Positions 24,691 to 34,340 of a stretch of 64,000 bases of DNA are shown here, one piece after another. The stretch spans positions 30,465,043 to 30,529,042 of the forward strand of contig NC_135048.1 in the NCBI RefSeq assembly GCF_051014685.1. Reading direction: 5' to 3'. Each line of letters starts with the position of its first letter. The first letter of the stretch is position 1. The DNA comes from Ptiloglossa arizonensis. Its lineage: Eukaryota > Arthropoda > Insecta > Hymenoptera > Colletidae. The notes below the pieces were generated by a model. It was given only the letters and a program-made list of their open reading frames with translations. It did not search any database and was not told the DNA's origin. Made by a program: the position numbers and the translations under genes.

Positions 24691-25830
24691 GTTTCAAGAT
24701 TATCACTGTAATTTTTTTTTTTTTAGAAGGGGCTTCTGAAAGAAGGGAATGTATAGATAAGAAGGAGAATTTGTGAGAGTGTTTATCGCCCTGAGCACGT
24801 GTCCCAAAATTGACAAGTTAAGTGTAAACAGTGAAGTTGCCCCATTGTTATGGGGAGGGGTATCCTGAAGGAAGGAGATGTGTAGATAAGAAAGAGAATT
24901 TTTGAGAGTGTTTATTGTTCTGAGCACGTGTCCCAAAATTGATAGGTTAGGTGTAGACAGTGAAGTTGCCCCTTTCTCGAGGCTCTGTGTTCTTCTCTTT
25001 CAGTTTCAAGATTATCAATGTAATTGTTTTTGTGAGAAGGGGGCTTCTGAAGGAAGGGGATGTGTAGATAAGAAGGAGAATTTTTGAGAGTGTTTATCCC
25101 TCTGAGCACGTATCCCAAAATTGACAAGTTAGGTGTAGAGAGTGAAGTTACCCCTTTCTCGAGGCTCTGTATTCCCCTCTTTCAGTTTCAAGATTACCAA
25201 TGTAAGTTTTTTTGTAATTAGGGGGATCCTGAAGGAACGTGATGTATGGATAAGAAGAAGAATTTTTGAGAGTGTTTATCGTTCTGAGCACGTGTCCCAA
25301 AATTGATAGGTTAGGTGTAGACAGTGAAGTTGCCCCTTTCTCGAGGCTCTGTGTTCTTCTCTTTCAGTTTCAAGATTATCAATGTAATTGTTTTTGTGAG
25401 AAGGGGGCTTCTGAAGAAAGGAGATGTATGAAAGAAAAGGAGAATGTTTGAGAGTGTTCATCCCTCTGAGCACGTGTCACAAAATAGACAAGTTAGGTGT
25501 AGAGAGTGAAGTTGCCCCTTTCTCAAGGCACTCTGTTCCCCTCTTTCAGTTTCAAGATTACCAATGTAAGTTTTTTTGTGAGAAAGGGAATCCTGAAGGA
25601 TGGGGATGTGTAGATAAGAAGGAGAATTTTTGAGAGTGTTTATCACTGTGAGTACGTGTCCCAAAATAGACAAGTTAGGTGTAGACAGTGAAGTTGCCCC
25701 ATTATTATGGGAAGAGGGCTCCTGAAGGAAGGAGATGTAAAGATAAGAAAGAGAATTTTTTGAGTGTTTATCCCTCTGAGCACGTGTCCCAAAATAGACA
25801 AGTTAGTACCAATAGTTGAAGCTTACCAAT
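24691..25830 (+). repeat. Higher-order tandem array, 182-bp unit in A-B dimers
   Basis: GAGCACGTGTCCCAAAAT marks units at 24793, 24922, 25104, 25286, 25468, 25650 and 25778. Internal steps are exactly 182 bp, while the first and last are 129 and 128 bp through loss of ~53 bp. Two unit versions alternate: A carries TTGATAGGTTAGGTGTAGAC and TTATCAATGTAATTG, B carries GACAAGTTAGGTGTAGAGAG and TTACCAATGTAAG. Sequences 364 bp apart are therefore more alike than neighbours. Every full unit also has a CTCTTTCAGTTTCAAG segment. Confidence 0.9.
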
Positions 25831-26870
25831 GTAAATTTTTTTTTATTTTCTCAGTGCGAATTGGTCTGGAGTATTTAACAGGGCGGAATATTTTTTCAGA
25901 GATGTACGTAGTCTTGATCACTTGCCCCAAATTAGGCAGTCATTGGAAAGTGATTGAGATTGCCCTCTCTTAAGAGTCCCAGGTCCCCCTACTTCTGGTT
26001 GGAAGGTTACCAATGTAACTTTGTTAGTAATCTGTCGATATAAGTGGGCTTAGAAGATTTAATAGGGCATTTTTTTTAGATCATATATCACCCTAAGCAC
26101 GTGCTCCAAAGTAAACAAATTAAGTGTCGCTCGAAAGACCTTGAAGTTGCCCTTTTTGCAGGTTCCAAGTCACCCCTATAAGAGTTCCAAAATTACCATT
26201 TCATTCTCTAGTAATCTCTGTCTTACAAATTTGCAACATCTTCCTCGATCAGATTTTCAAAGTCTCAATCCTGAAACGTTGATACACAGAGCTCTCTGAA
26301 ATTGTTCCCACAGATTATTTCAGCTCGTGGCATAAATTTGCGCGCTGTTCGAAACGTCACACAAATTAAAAATCACTCGAAAGACCTTGAAGTAACCTCT
26401 TTATGCAGGTTCCAAGTCACCCCTATTGAGGGTTCCAAAATTACAATTTCATTCTCGAGTAAACTCTGTCTTACAAATTTACAACATCTTCCTCGATCAG
26501 ATTTTCAAAGTCTCAATCCTGCAACATTAATACACAGAGGTCTCTGAAATTATTTCCAGAGATTATTCCAGCTCGTGGCATAAATTGGCGCGCTGTTCGA
26601 AACGTCACACAAATTAAAAATCACTCGAAAGACCTTGAGGTAGCAGTTTACTGCTACAGTTACTTTTTACAGTTTCCAAGTCACCCCTATTGAAGGTTCC
26701 AAAATTACAATTTCATTCTCAAGTAATCTCTATCTTACAAACTTACAACATCTTCCACGATCAGATTTTCAAAGTCTCAATCCTGAAAAGTTGATACACA
26801 GAGCTCTCTGAAATTGTTTCCCAGCGATGATTTCAGCTCGTGGCATAAATTGGCGCGCTGTTCGAAACGT
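25831..26870 (+). repeat. Diverged continuation of the array, ~240-265-bp units
   Basis: Worn versions of the preceding unit continue near 25920 and 26095. Three clearer longer units, marked by CAGCTCGTGGCATAAAT at 26331, 26569 and 26834, carry AAAGACCTTGAAGT, AGGTTCCAAGTCACCCCTAT and TTTTCAAAGTCTCAATCCTG. Their GTTCCAAGTCACCCCT part aligns with the pyrimidine-rich middle of the 182-bp unit, suggesting common descent. Confidence 0.8.
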
Positions 26871-27576
26871 TTGAAGAGTGGTCGGGTTTACCTCGAGGAT
26901 CGGGAGTAATCGCATCGGTCACCGAGCACGCGCAGGCGCTCGATCGTGGCTCGTCGAATTATCCTCGAGCCGAAAAGCATCGGTTAAGGAGTTTAGTCGC
27001 GAGACACTCGAGCCACCATCCACCCTCCTCGTTACCATTGTAAACGCAGCCCCGCGCCACACGCCGGCCCGAGTGTTTATTTAGCTTAACACTTGCTAAT
27101 GCTTCCCTCCGTGGCATTCCACGGGCTGTTTATACACCGGGTAGTGAGAGTTCAAGGGGAGAGAGCACAGCACGGGGTGGTGGCAAAAAGAGAGGGAAGA
27201 GGAACGAGTCCCTGTCGTTCCAGTCTCGCTCCCTACGAATTATGCCTGTTCCTTCAGCCTCTCTTTGACGAAACAGTACGGATCGCTCGTCGCATTCGAC
27301 AAGCAAATAATCAAATACTTAGTCACAGTTTGTTTCTTTGCGGACGTCTCGACCCCGAACTCGAGATGGCAGGACAATCGACGGTTATCTTAACCTATAT
27401 CGTAAGAATACGTGTAAACGAACAGAGTCGACTGAGCACGAGAATTTACATGAAACAGAAATTGGAGGGTAACAGTCGATAGAGAAAATGTAATATAATA
27501 GAAAATGTGTGTAAACCGAGAGTTTATAAGACTGTTGAAGAAGAAATTATTTTAAACTAAATCATGAAAGTATATA
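26871..27576. other. Unique intergenic DNA
   Basis: No gene recognised. Three forkhead-type core words (TTGTAAAC near 27037, GTGTTTATTT near 27073, CTGTTTATA near 27127) fall within 100 bp, which is suggestive at most. Confidence 0.5.
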
Positions 27577-27676
27577 TTGGGTTGTTCGGAAAGTAATTTT
27601 GTTGTTTTTTTTTTGGTGAAAATGAAACACGATTCTTTTAGAATGTATAAACATTTTATTAAATTATATATATGTC
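27577..27676 (+). mobile_element. Mariner-like transposon end (solo, copy B)
   Basis: It begins TTGGGTTGTTCGGAAAGTAA immediately after TA at 27575-27576 and stays similar to copy A at 6461 for about 100 bp through ATAAACATTTTATTAAATTA. Beyond that the two copies diverge. No transposase motifs occur in any frame in the next kilobase and no facing terminal repeat was found, so it is a truncated or solo end. Confidence 0.6.
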
Positions 27677-29313
27677 CGAGAATTTGTTTGAAAATTCGAA
27701 GCGTAATTGGTGTAATACACACAGAGTGGCATTACCGCTGCGCTCGTTGGAAAATAAACGTTCTTCTTGGCCAAAAGGAAGAAGAAACGCGATTAATTGA
27801 AGTAAATAACCAAGATTAGAAGGGCGGGTGTAAAAAAAGGAGCTAAAAACTTCGAGAACGAACTTACAGAGGCAATTGGAATTATTCGAGCGTAGTTCCC
27901 TCGAGTTGGGATGAATTGAAAAAAAAAGAAAGAAATCGTTCGAATCGTTTCGGAACATCCGAGTATAAAACTCACCGAACGACACGAGGCTGATGGCCTT
28001 TGAACGATGAACGTTGAATTTTCGTAACGTCGAGAGTAATTGTCAGGGTACGTGGCGATATGGGTCCCATTGGAAACTTTCGTCGAAAATTTCCGTCGGT
28101 TGGTACCGATTCGAGGCACGTAGGATTTTCGAACGGTTCGTGAAGCACTGGTCTATGATTTATTTTTTCTCCGAGAGGGAGGGTTCGTTCGTTCGCTCGC
28201 CTCGCGATCTGTTTAGGAGCGGTGAAGCGGGAACGGGGCTACGCGACGAGAAGCGCGAGAAAGCGAGGTCAAACAAATAATACGATCTAGAAGGAGGGAG
28301 CGGCCTAATAATAGTTGGGGTCCGCGCTACCGGTTGTAATCTACGGGAAACCGAAATAGAAAGGCCGAAAAGGAGAAGAGAGCGAGAGTAGCAGGCGACC
28401 GCGTGAATCGGGATAAAATTACGGCGAGACCACCGTTCTGTGAAACGCGCCACGTTCGACTTCCACTTTCCATCGATCGGAAAGCACAGTCTCGGTAGGC
28501 ATGTGTACCACTACCCGAACGTATTTCGTCGAGTGACGACGATTTATGGTCGCATTAATTGTTTCGTACACATTAACGGGGAATCGGTACCCTTGGAAGA
28601 CAGACGGACCATAACCGAGCCAGTTCTTTACGAAATGCCGAGAATACTGCAGGAAACTCGAGACAATTGAGGGTAATTAATAGAAATGTGTCCAGAGAGG
28701 CAACCGGACCTTTTTGTCCAAATTGAACCTAAATTTCGTAGCTACGTTTCGTTGTGTAAATCCTATTGTGGGATTCTGTAACTTGAAGAGTTACGTGATG
28801 TGACAAATGGTTGCGACAACGATTCAAATTCCATTGGATATACTTAACGATAATTTGAAGCAGATCGGGTACAAATTGGATACCTTAAATTTATACATCG
28901 TTGAAATCACGGGTCTTGCCGAACACTGAGGATAATTAAAAAAATTGTCTCGCTATAGTCGCGAGGAACTTCGTCTTCGAATCTTCCGCTGGTTTCACGA
29001 GTTAGAACTTCGTCCACGAAAATTCCGCCCGCTAATTGGAGGAACGTCGACTGAGACGTCTGCCAGCTCCGGAACATCGCTCGTCTGAAGACGCGACTTT
29101 GCATTCGGGAGAAGCTAACCCCCGGGGCTCGAAAAACGAGGGTCACTACCCCTTCAAACGCTGCACAATGGCCCGTGCGGATCTCGAAACGCGACTGTTG
29201 CCAGAAATTCCGGGATCGTCGTTTCGCGTTTAAAGTGGAGCCTGTACGAACGATTTAATTTTCGATCGTTTCGTAGCTACTTATGGAGAATATACTTGCA
29301 ACGTTCCGGGATT
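27677..29313. other. Unique intergenic DNA
   Basis: No gene recognised. Short frames on both strands (27659-27985 minus, 28160-28453 minus, 28440-28670 plus) show no domain. Confidence 0.5.
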
Positions 29314-30165
29314 CGAATGGAATAGTATTCTAATAGCATTCGAATAGATGAGTATTTTAGTAGTGCGTGAGTGGACAAATATTTGAATACCGAACTGATA
29401 GTGTTCAAGTAACCAAATATTCAAATTCTATTCGAACGATCAAATATTAGAATAGTGTTTTGATATTCAAGTACTCAAATATTTAAATATTCAAGTAATC
29501 AAATATTCAAATATTCAAATATTCAAATATTCAAATATTTAAAAATTCATAAATTCAAATATTTAAATATTCAAATATTCAAATATTCAAATATTCAAAT
29601 ATTTAAAAATTCAAATATTCAAATATTTAAAAATTCAAATATTCAAATATTTAAAAATTCAAATTTTCAAATTTAAAAATATTCAAATATTCAAAAATTC
29701 AAAAATTTAAATTTTAAAAAATTCAAACATTCAACTTTTCAAATATTCAAATATTGAAATATTCAAATATTCAAAAATTCAAATATTTAAAATTTTAAAT
29801 TTTCAAAAAGTCCAAAATTCAATTATTTAAAAATTCAAAAATTCAAATTTTCCAATTTTCCAATTTTCAAAAATTCAAATATTCAAATATTCAAATATTC
29901 AAAAATTCAAATATTTAAAAATTCCAAAATTCAAATTTTCACATTTTTCAATTTTCAAATATTCAAATATTCAAATTTTCAAAAATTCAAATTTTCAAAT
30001 ATTCAAATATTCAAAAATACAAATTTTCAAAAATTAAAAAATTCGAATATTTAAAAATTTTAATTTTCAAAAATTCAAATATTCAAACATTCAAATGTTC
30101 AACATTCAAATGTTCAAATGTTCAAATGTTCAAATATTCGAATAGTGACATATAGCAATAATCAA
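29314..30165 (+). repeat. AT-rich 8-bp array, TTCAAATA type
   Basis: The core is an 8-bp unit (TTCAAATA) repeated with many variants such as TTTAAAAA and TTTTCAAA. The left margin carries complete TTCGAATA words and the interior lacks CpG, as if C-to-T (and complementary) changes had converted a TTCGAATA ancestor. Confidence 0.9.
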
Positions 30166-30290
30166 ATATTCAAATAGTCAAATATTCGATTAGCCAGGTA
30201 TTCGAGTAGTGAAATATTCGATTAGCCAGGTATTCGAGTAGTGAAATATTCGAATGGCCAGGTATTCGAGTAATATTCGAATTGTGTTCG
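30160..30290 (+). repeat. 32-bp tandem repeat, about 3 copies
   Basis: GCCAGGTATTCGAGTAGTGA followed by AATATTCGATTA repeats three times, then TTCGAATA-type sequence ends the block. It adjoins the TTCAAATA array. Confidence 0.85.
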
Positions 30291-31252
30291 CTGAACATTC
30301 GAATCGCCGAAGTGTCGGAAAAGCACGGTGGTTTTCCGCGGCGCTGTTCGCGGTCGAGGATCGCCACCTAGCGATTTATTCCGACGAGGATTCGAGAGGC
30401 TTAACGCGGGCAGCTTCTCATCGCGTTCTCGGCGGCTTCGCGATTCTTGTAACAATAAATTACGATCCCATGTCCACGCGCGCCCGCTCGTCGCCTCCGC
30501 TCTTGGCAAACACGCGAACCGGAAAGTTGTTTACATCGTCGACAAGTGTTTATAGGCCGCGCGCTTACAATGTTGCCGAGGCCGCGTACGCTGCGTCGAT
30601 AAAATTCGATCGTCGAGTGGGGAGTTCCAATAGCCGACGAGGCCAACCGCGCATCCCGCGCATAGCGCCACGGCGCAGGGATTTTTCAAACGATGTAAAA
30701 CGGAGCTCTGCATCGCGTACCGCAGTCCACGATTGTTCTACAACGTACACAGTATTTAAATACCGCGTTACATCGCCCCGCACCCGATACGCACCTTTCC
30801 ACCATCCATGGAACGTACAACGGCCCGTACAGCGCGGGACGTGCCGTATTTTTATCGTAATCGTTACTCCAGCAAAGTCGAACTTCCAGCGAAATGACCG
30901 TCGGGTTCTTTCGTGAAACTTTTACATCCGGGGGATGAGCGGCGCATCTGCTCTCCCGAAGCCCGTTCACTGAAGTAGTTCGAGCGGTATTAAAAGCTCC
31001 CGGGATGAAATTGGAACTTGTTGTTGTTGAAGCGTTCCTTAAAAAATTATCGGAGCAATGCAGCGGAAGAGGATGAGAAGAAGGAAGGAAAGTGAACCGA
31101 GCAACGACGGATAACCGAGGATCTAAGTTCTGAGGGTTTTTGGATCGTTCCTGAAATGCCAAGTCCGGCACCACACTAACAGGAACGAGCCTAACTTTTT
31201 CCGTTCGCGGAATTCAGAAAATCGTTTTCTCGAATCGAGAATCCGAAAAGTG
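30291..31252. other. Unique CpG-rich DNA
   Basis: No gene recognised. The plus frame 30254-30916 (220 codons) starts inside a repeat, is opposed by three open minus frames and has no recognisable domain. TGTTTAC and TGTTTAT words (about 30529 and 30547) resemble forkhead sites but prove nothing. Confidence 0.5.
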
Positions 31253-31640
31253 TTCAAGTATTCGAGTACTCGATAGCAATAGTACTCGAACAATTGAATA
31301 TTCTAGTGGTGTAAATATTCAAGTATTCGAATACTACTCTTCTACTCAAGTATTCGAATAGTACTCTACTACTAAAGTGTTCGAATACTAGTCGACTAAT
31401 AAAGTGTTCGAATACTGTTCGACTACTCGAATATTCGAATTATCATTGAAGTACTCGAACAGTTGAATATTCTAGTAGTGGAAATATCCAAGTATTCGAA
31501 AACTACTCTACTCCTCAAGTATTCGAATACTGCTCTACTACTCAAGTATTCAAATACTACTCTACTACTCAAGTATTCGAATACTACTCGACTAATAAAT
31601 TGTTCGAATACTACTCGACTACTCGAGTATTCGAATTATC
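31253..31640 (+). repeat. TTCGAATA minisatellite, 27-bp unit with 169-bp block repeat
   Basis: Units of about 27 bp such as ACTCAAGTATTCGAATACTA plus CTCTACT repeat across the region. A longer block starting with AGTACTCGAACAATTGAATA at 31281 recurs at 31450, a 169-bp second-level period. Confidence 0.85.
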
Positions 31641-32737
31641 ACCGAAGTATCCGTACTAAAAACCTCCTTCAACTGCACCAACCGAAAGAAACTCATCACA
31701 CTTCGAGAGCATAACCGGAGATTGAACGTGTTTCGTTCATTTTTTTTTTTTTTTTGCACCTCTTCTATCCTAAGTTCCCGAGTTGTAGAACCGCTCGCGG
31801 TTTCTTTGCATTGTGCACCGTGCGTTTCACCCTTTCGAAACAGATTCAAGCTTCGCGTCCCTTGGCTCGAACCCGGCTGGTAATCTCACTGCGACGAAAC
31901 GATAACGTCATCGCGAGAGATAACCCGTTTTTCGCGTCGTTTCTCGAGGGAGGATCTTATCGCGGCGCGCAGCTCGACGACGCCGTTATCATCCACTTTG
32001 TGGAATCCTTCGTGCGACGTCCACCCTTCCACTCCTTCGTCGGACCACCGCGATGTTTATCGAGCTCCGCGACGTACGGTTTATCTGTTACTAAATTACA
32101 CTTCGCCCTTTCTACCCCCATGTGCATTAAATCGGGCTGCATTCGGGCACACGGAATTGCCCATTCATTGACAGTTTCCGCGCGCCGGAGTCTCTTCCTG
32201 GAACCTTTGCATCCATTTACGGGACGGGGGAGCGTTTCGTGTACTTTCGTCGGGGTTCCGTGGCGCGCGACACCTCTTCAACGATAAGGCGGGAAGGAAT
32301 TACGCGAACGATTACGCTTCCACGGCCGATAGAAGCTACCGTGGTCTCGCATCCAGTGACCCCGCGACGGGAGATTTACTCTCGGAGTCCACGGGCCGAC
32401 AGCTCTGCTTATTCCAAGTGTAGGCGACTCGCTAGTTTAATTTGGTAGAGTAAAGTCGTCGACTGTAATTCATAATACAGCGAGTGCAGTTTATGTAATT
32501 ACAGAGGCGAGCATTTGCGTTTCTTGGTCTGGTTCGTACTCGAGTGACTTCAAAACGAGTTCCCTTAGAACTCTCGAGATCCTCGAGATCGTTGGATTCG
32601 AGTCTGTATTATTTCCCTCTTGTTAACACGTTGCAAAGGGTACTTACAAAATATCATTACAGTTACGTACGTCGGTATTTTCGATCATTAATACATTGTA
32701 GAATAATGAATAGATAAGAGGAGCCAAAGGTTGGATG
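31641..32737. other. Unique CpG-rich DNA
   Basis: No gene recognised. A T run lies at about 31740-31755. The plus frame 31754-32287 (177 codons) has no identifiable domain, is opposed by open minus frames and sits in CpG-rich DNA. It is not accepted as a gene. Confidence 0.5.
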
Positions 32738-33345
32738 ATTCGAATGTTATTCACATAGGAATATTCGAATACTTAGACTACTCGAATACTATTCGCATAA
32801 GGATGTTCAAACACTTGACTGAATAGTCGAATAGTTAGAATACTATTACCATAAGGATACTCGAATATTTGACTATTCGAATACTATTCACAGGGATATT
32901 CGAATACTTGACTATTCGAACACTATTCACATAGGGACATTCAAACACTTGACTATTCAAATACAATTCAAATAGGGATATTCGAATACTATTCACATAG
33001 GTATATTCGAATACTTGACTATTCGAATATTATTCACATAGGTATATTCGAATACTTGACTATTCAAACACTATTCACATAGGTATATTCGAATACTTGA
33101 CTATTCAAATATAATTCAACTAGGGATATTAGAATACTATTCACATAGGTATATTCGAATACTTGACTATTCGAATATTATTCACATAGGTATATTCGAA
33201 TACTTGACTATTCAAACACTATTCACATAGGTATATTCGAATACTTGACTATTCAAATACAATTCAAATAGGCATATTCGAATACTATTCACATAGGTAT
33301 ATTCGAATACTTGACTATTCGAATACTACTCACACAGGGATATTC
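32738..33345 (+). repeat. 41-bp minisatellite with a 148-bp higher-order unit
   Basis: The basic unit is TATTCACATAGGTATATTCG plus AATACTTGACTATTCGAATAT-like sequence, 41 bp long. A block starting GACTATTCAAATACAATTCA at 32951 recurs at 33099 and 33247, exactly 148 bp apart, so several basic units form a homogenised higher-order unit. Confidence 0.9.
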
Positions 33346-34148
33346 GAATACTAAATTATTCCACTAAACACTGTAGAGCTATTCGTGCACCACAACCACG
33401 GAAGCAAGTGTATGCCATAACTTAAGAACCCTCGTTTCCACGACCTTTTCCATCATTTTAACTCCCCAATTCACCACTAAAGTTTCATTCTCGATAAGCA
33501 CCATCTCGATACCCCTACCTGCAACGCGTCCCAATCAAAAAGAAATCTTCCAAGATCGCGAGCACCCACGCCCCTCCCCCCCACCTCCCCCCATCACGCC
33601 TCTGCTATCGCCGGATGCTCCTGGATGCTTTCCAAACGCGCCACCCCCTATCGTCCAATGCAACGCGTGACGAAAGCTCGTTGAATCATCGAAAGACCAA
33701 ACCGAAAATAGTCGCGCGAACCGGTAGCAGAGAGACGGTCGGACATTATGCACGTCGAAAAGTACTTTCGATAAATTAACCGTGACGGAGAGGAGGGAGG
33801 GGGAAGGGAGAGCTCGTCGCGTGCAAACGAGGCAAGTTCGTTCATGCTGGGCTAGAAAGAATTCGCGATTTCGCGAACCGTAGCTACCAGGAGAGGGGAG
33901 GGGTGAGGGGAAGGGGGCTTCGTTTCGCGAGCGTGGCAAAGCTGGAATTCGGTCTGTTGCACCCGGTGACGTGTCTGTCGGTCGTGCGGCTCGTTAAATG
34001 CCTCGAAGAATTCTTTCACCGAGCGTTTATTACGCCATCATCGTTCACCATCGTTCCTCTTCGCCCTCCCATCACCCCTAGATCACCCTTATAGAACGAT
34101 AAGTTTTACGCCCGTCGTCTCGAGGCTCGAAAAATCGTCGACAATTCC
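33346..34148. other. Unique DNA
   Basis: No gene recognised. C-rich and G-rich short tracts lie near 33570-33600 and 33785-33810. The minus frame 33535-33939 covers these tracts and has low-complexity composition. Confidence 0.5.
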
Positions 34149-34283
34149 ATGGACGCAGCCCGGAAGCGAAAGTTCACCGACCAGACCAGCCCCGAGTTCA
34201 GCCTCGATTCGTCTTCCGCTCAGGGGCCGAGGTTCGATCGCTGCCAAGCCGAGAGATCGAGCCTCGCGATTACGGAGAGTTAG
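34149..34283 (+). CDS. Hypothetical 44-residue frame, possible coding exon
   Basis: I do not recognise this protein. The frame opens MDAARKRKFTDQTSPEFS and ends at TAG 34281-34283. Its codon choice (AAG, TTC, ACC, GAC, CAG, AGC, GAG, CTC) is far more gene-like than that of the surrounding frames. It has an early basic RKRK cluster that could be a nuclear-localisation type signal and a Ser/Gln/Asp-rich middle. The reading frame is open upstream to 34095. No strong splice donor was seen before the stop; the best GT-containing words are GAGGTTCG, GAGAGTTAGG and, after the stop, TTAGGTGGGAAG. It could be a small protein, a terminal exon fragment or chance. A GA microsatellite follows at 34306. 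Confidence 0.25.
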   Translation: MDAARKRKFTDQTSPEFSLDSSSAQGPRFDRCQAERSSLAITES

Positions 34284-34305
34284 GCGAAATTAGGTGGGAA
34301 GTAAC

Positions 34306-34340
34306 GAGAGAGAGAGAGAGAGAGAGTGAGAGAGTGAGAG
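34306..34340. repeat. (GA)n microsatellite
   Basis: An AG/GA run interrupted by two GTGA steps, lying just after the short coding-like frame. Confidence 0.9.

Noticed and set aside
24691..25830. CTCTTTCAGTTTCAAG segments as splice acceptors of repeated exons
   Set aside because: Each lies within a tandem unit with no frame maintained between units (182 is not a multiple of three) and no paired donor pattern.
27659..27985. Minus-strand frame next to the mariner-like end as a transposase remnant
   Set aside because: None of the conserved mariner transposase motifs can be read in it.
30254..30916. 220-codon plus frame
   Set aside because: It begins inside a repeat, is opposed by several open minus frames, and contains no recognisable domain; CpG-rich composition explains it.
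31754..32287. 177-codon plus frame
   Set aside because: No domain, unremarkable codon use, and competing opposite-strand frames.
29314..33345. TTCGAATA arrays as heat-shock elements
   Set aside because: Heat-shock factor sites need GAA/TTC triplets separated by two bases; TTCGAA has none, so the spacing is wrong.
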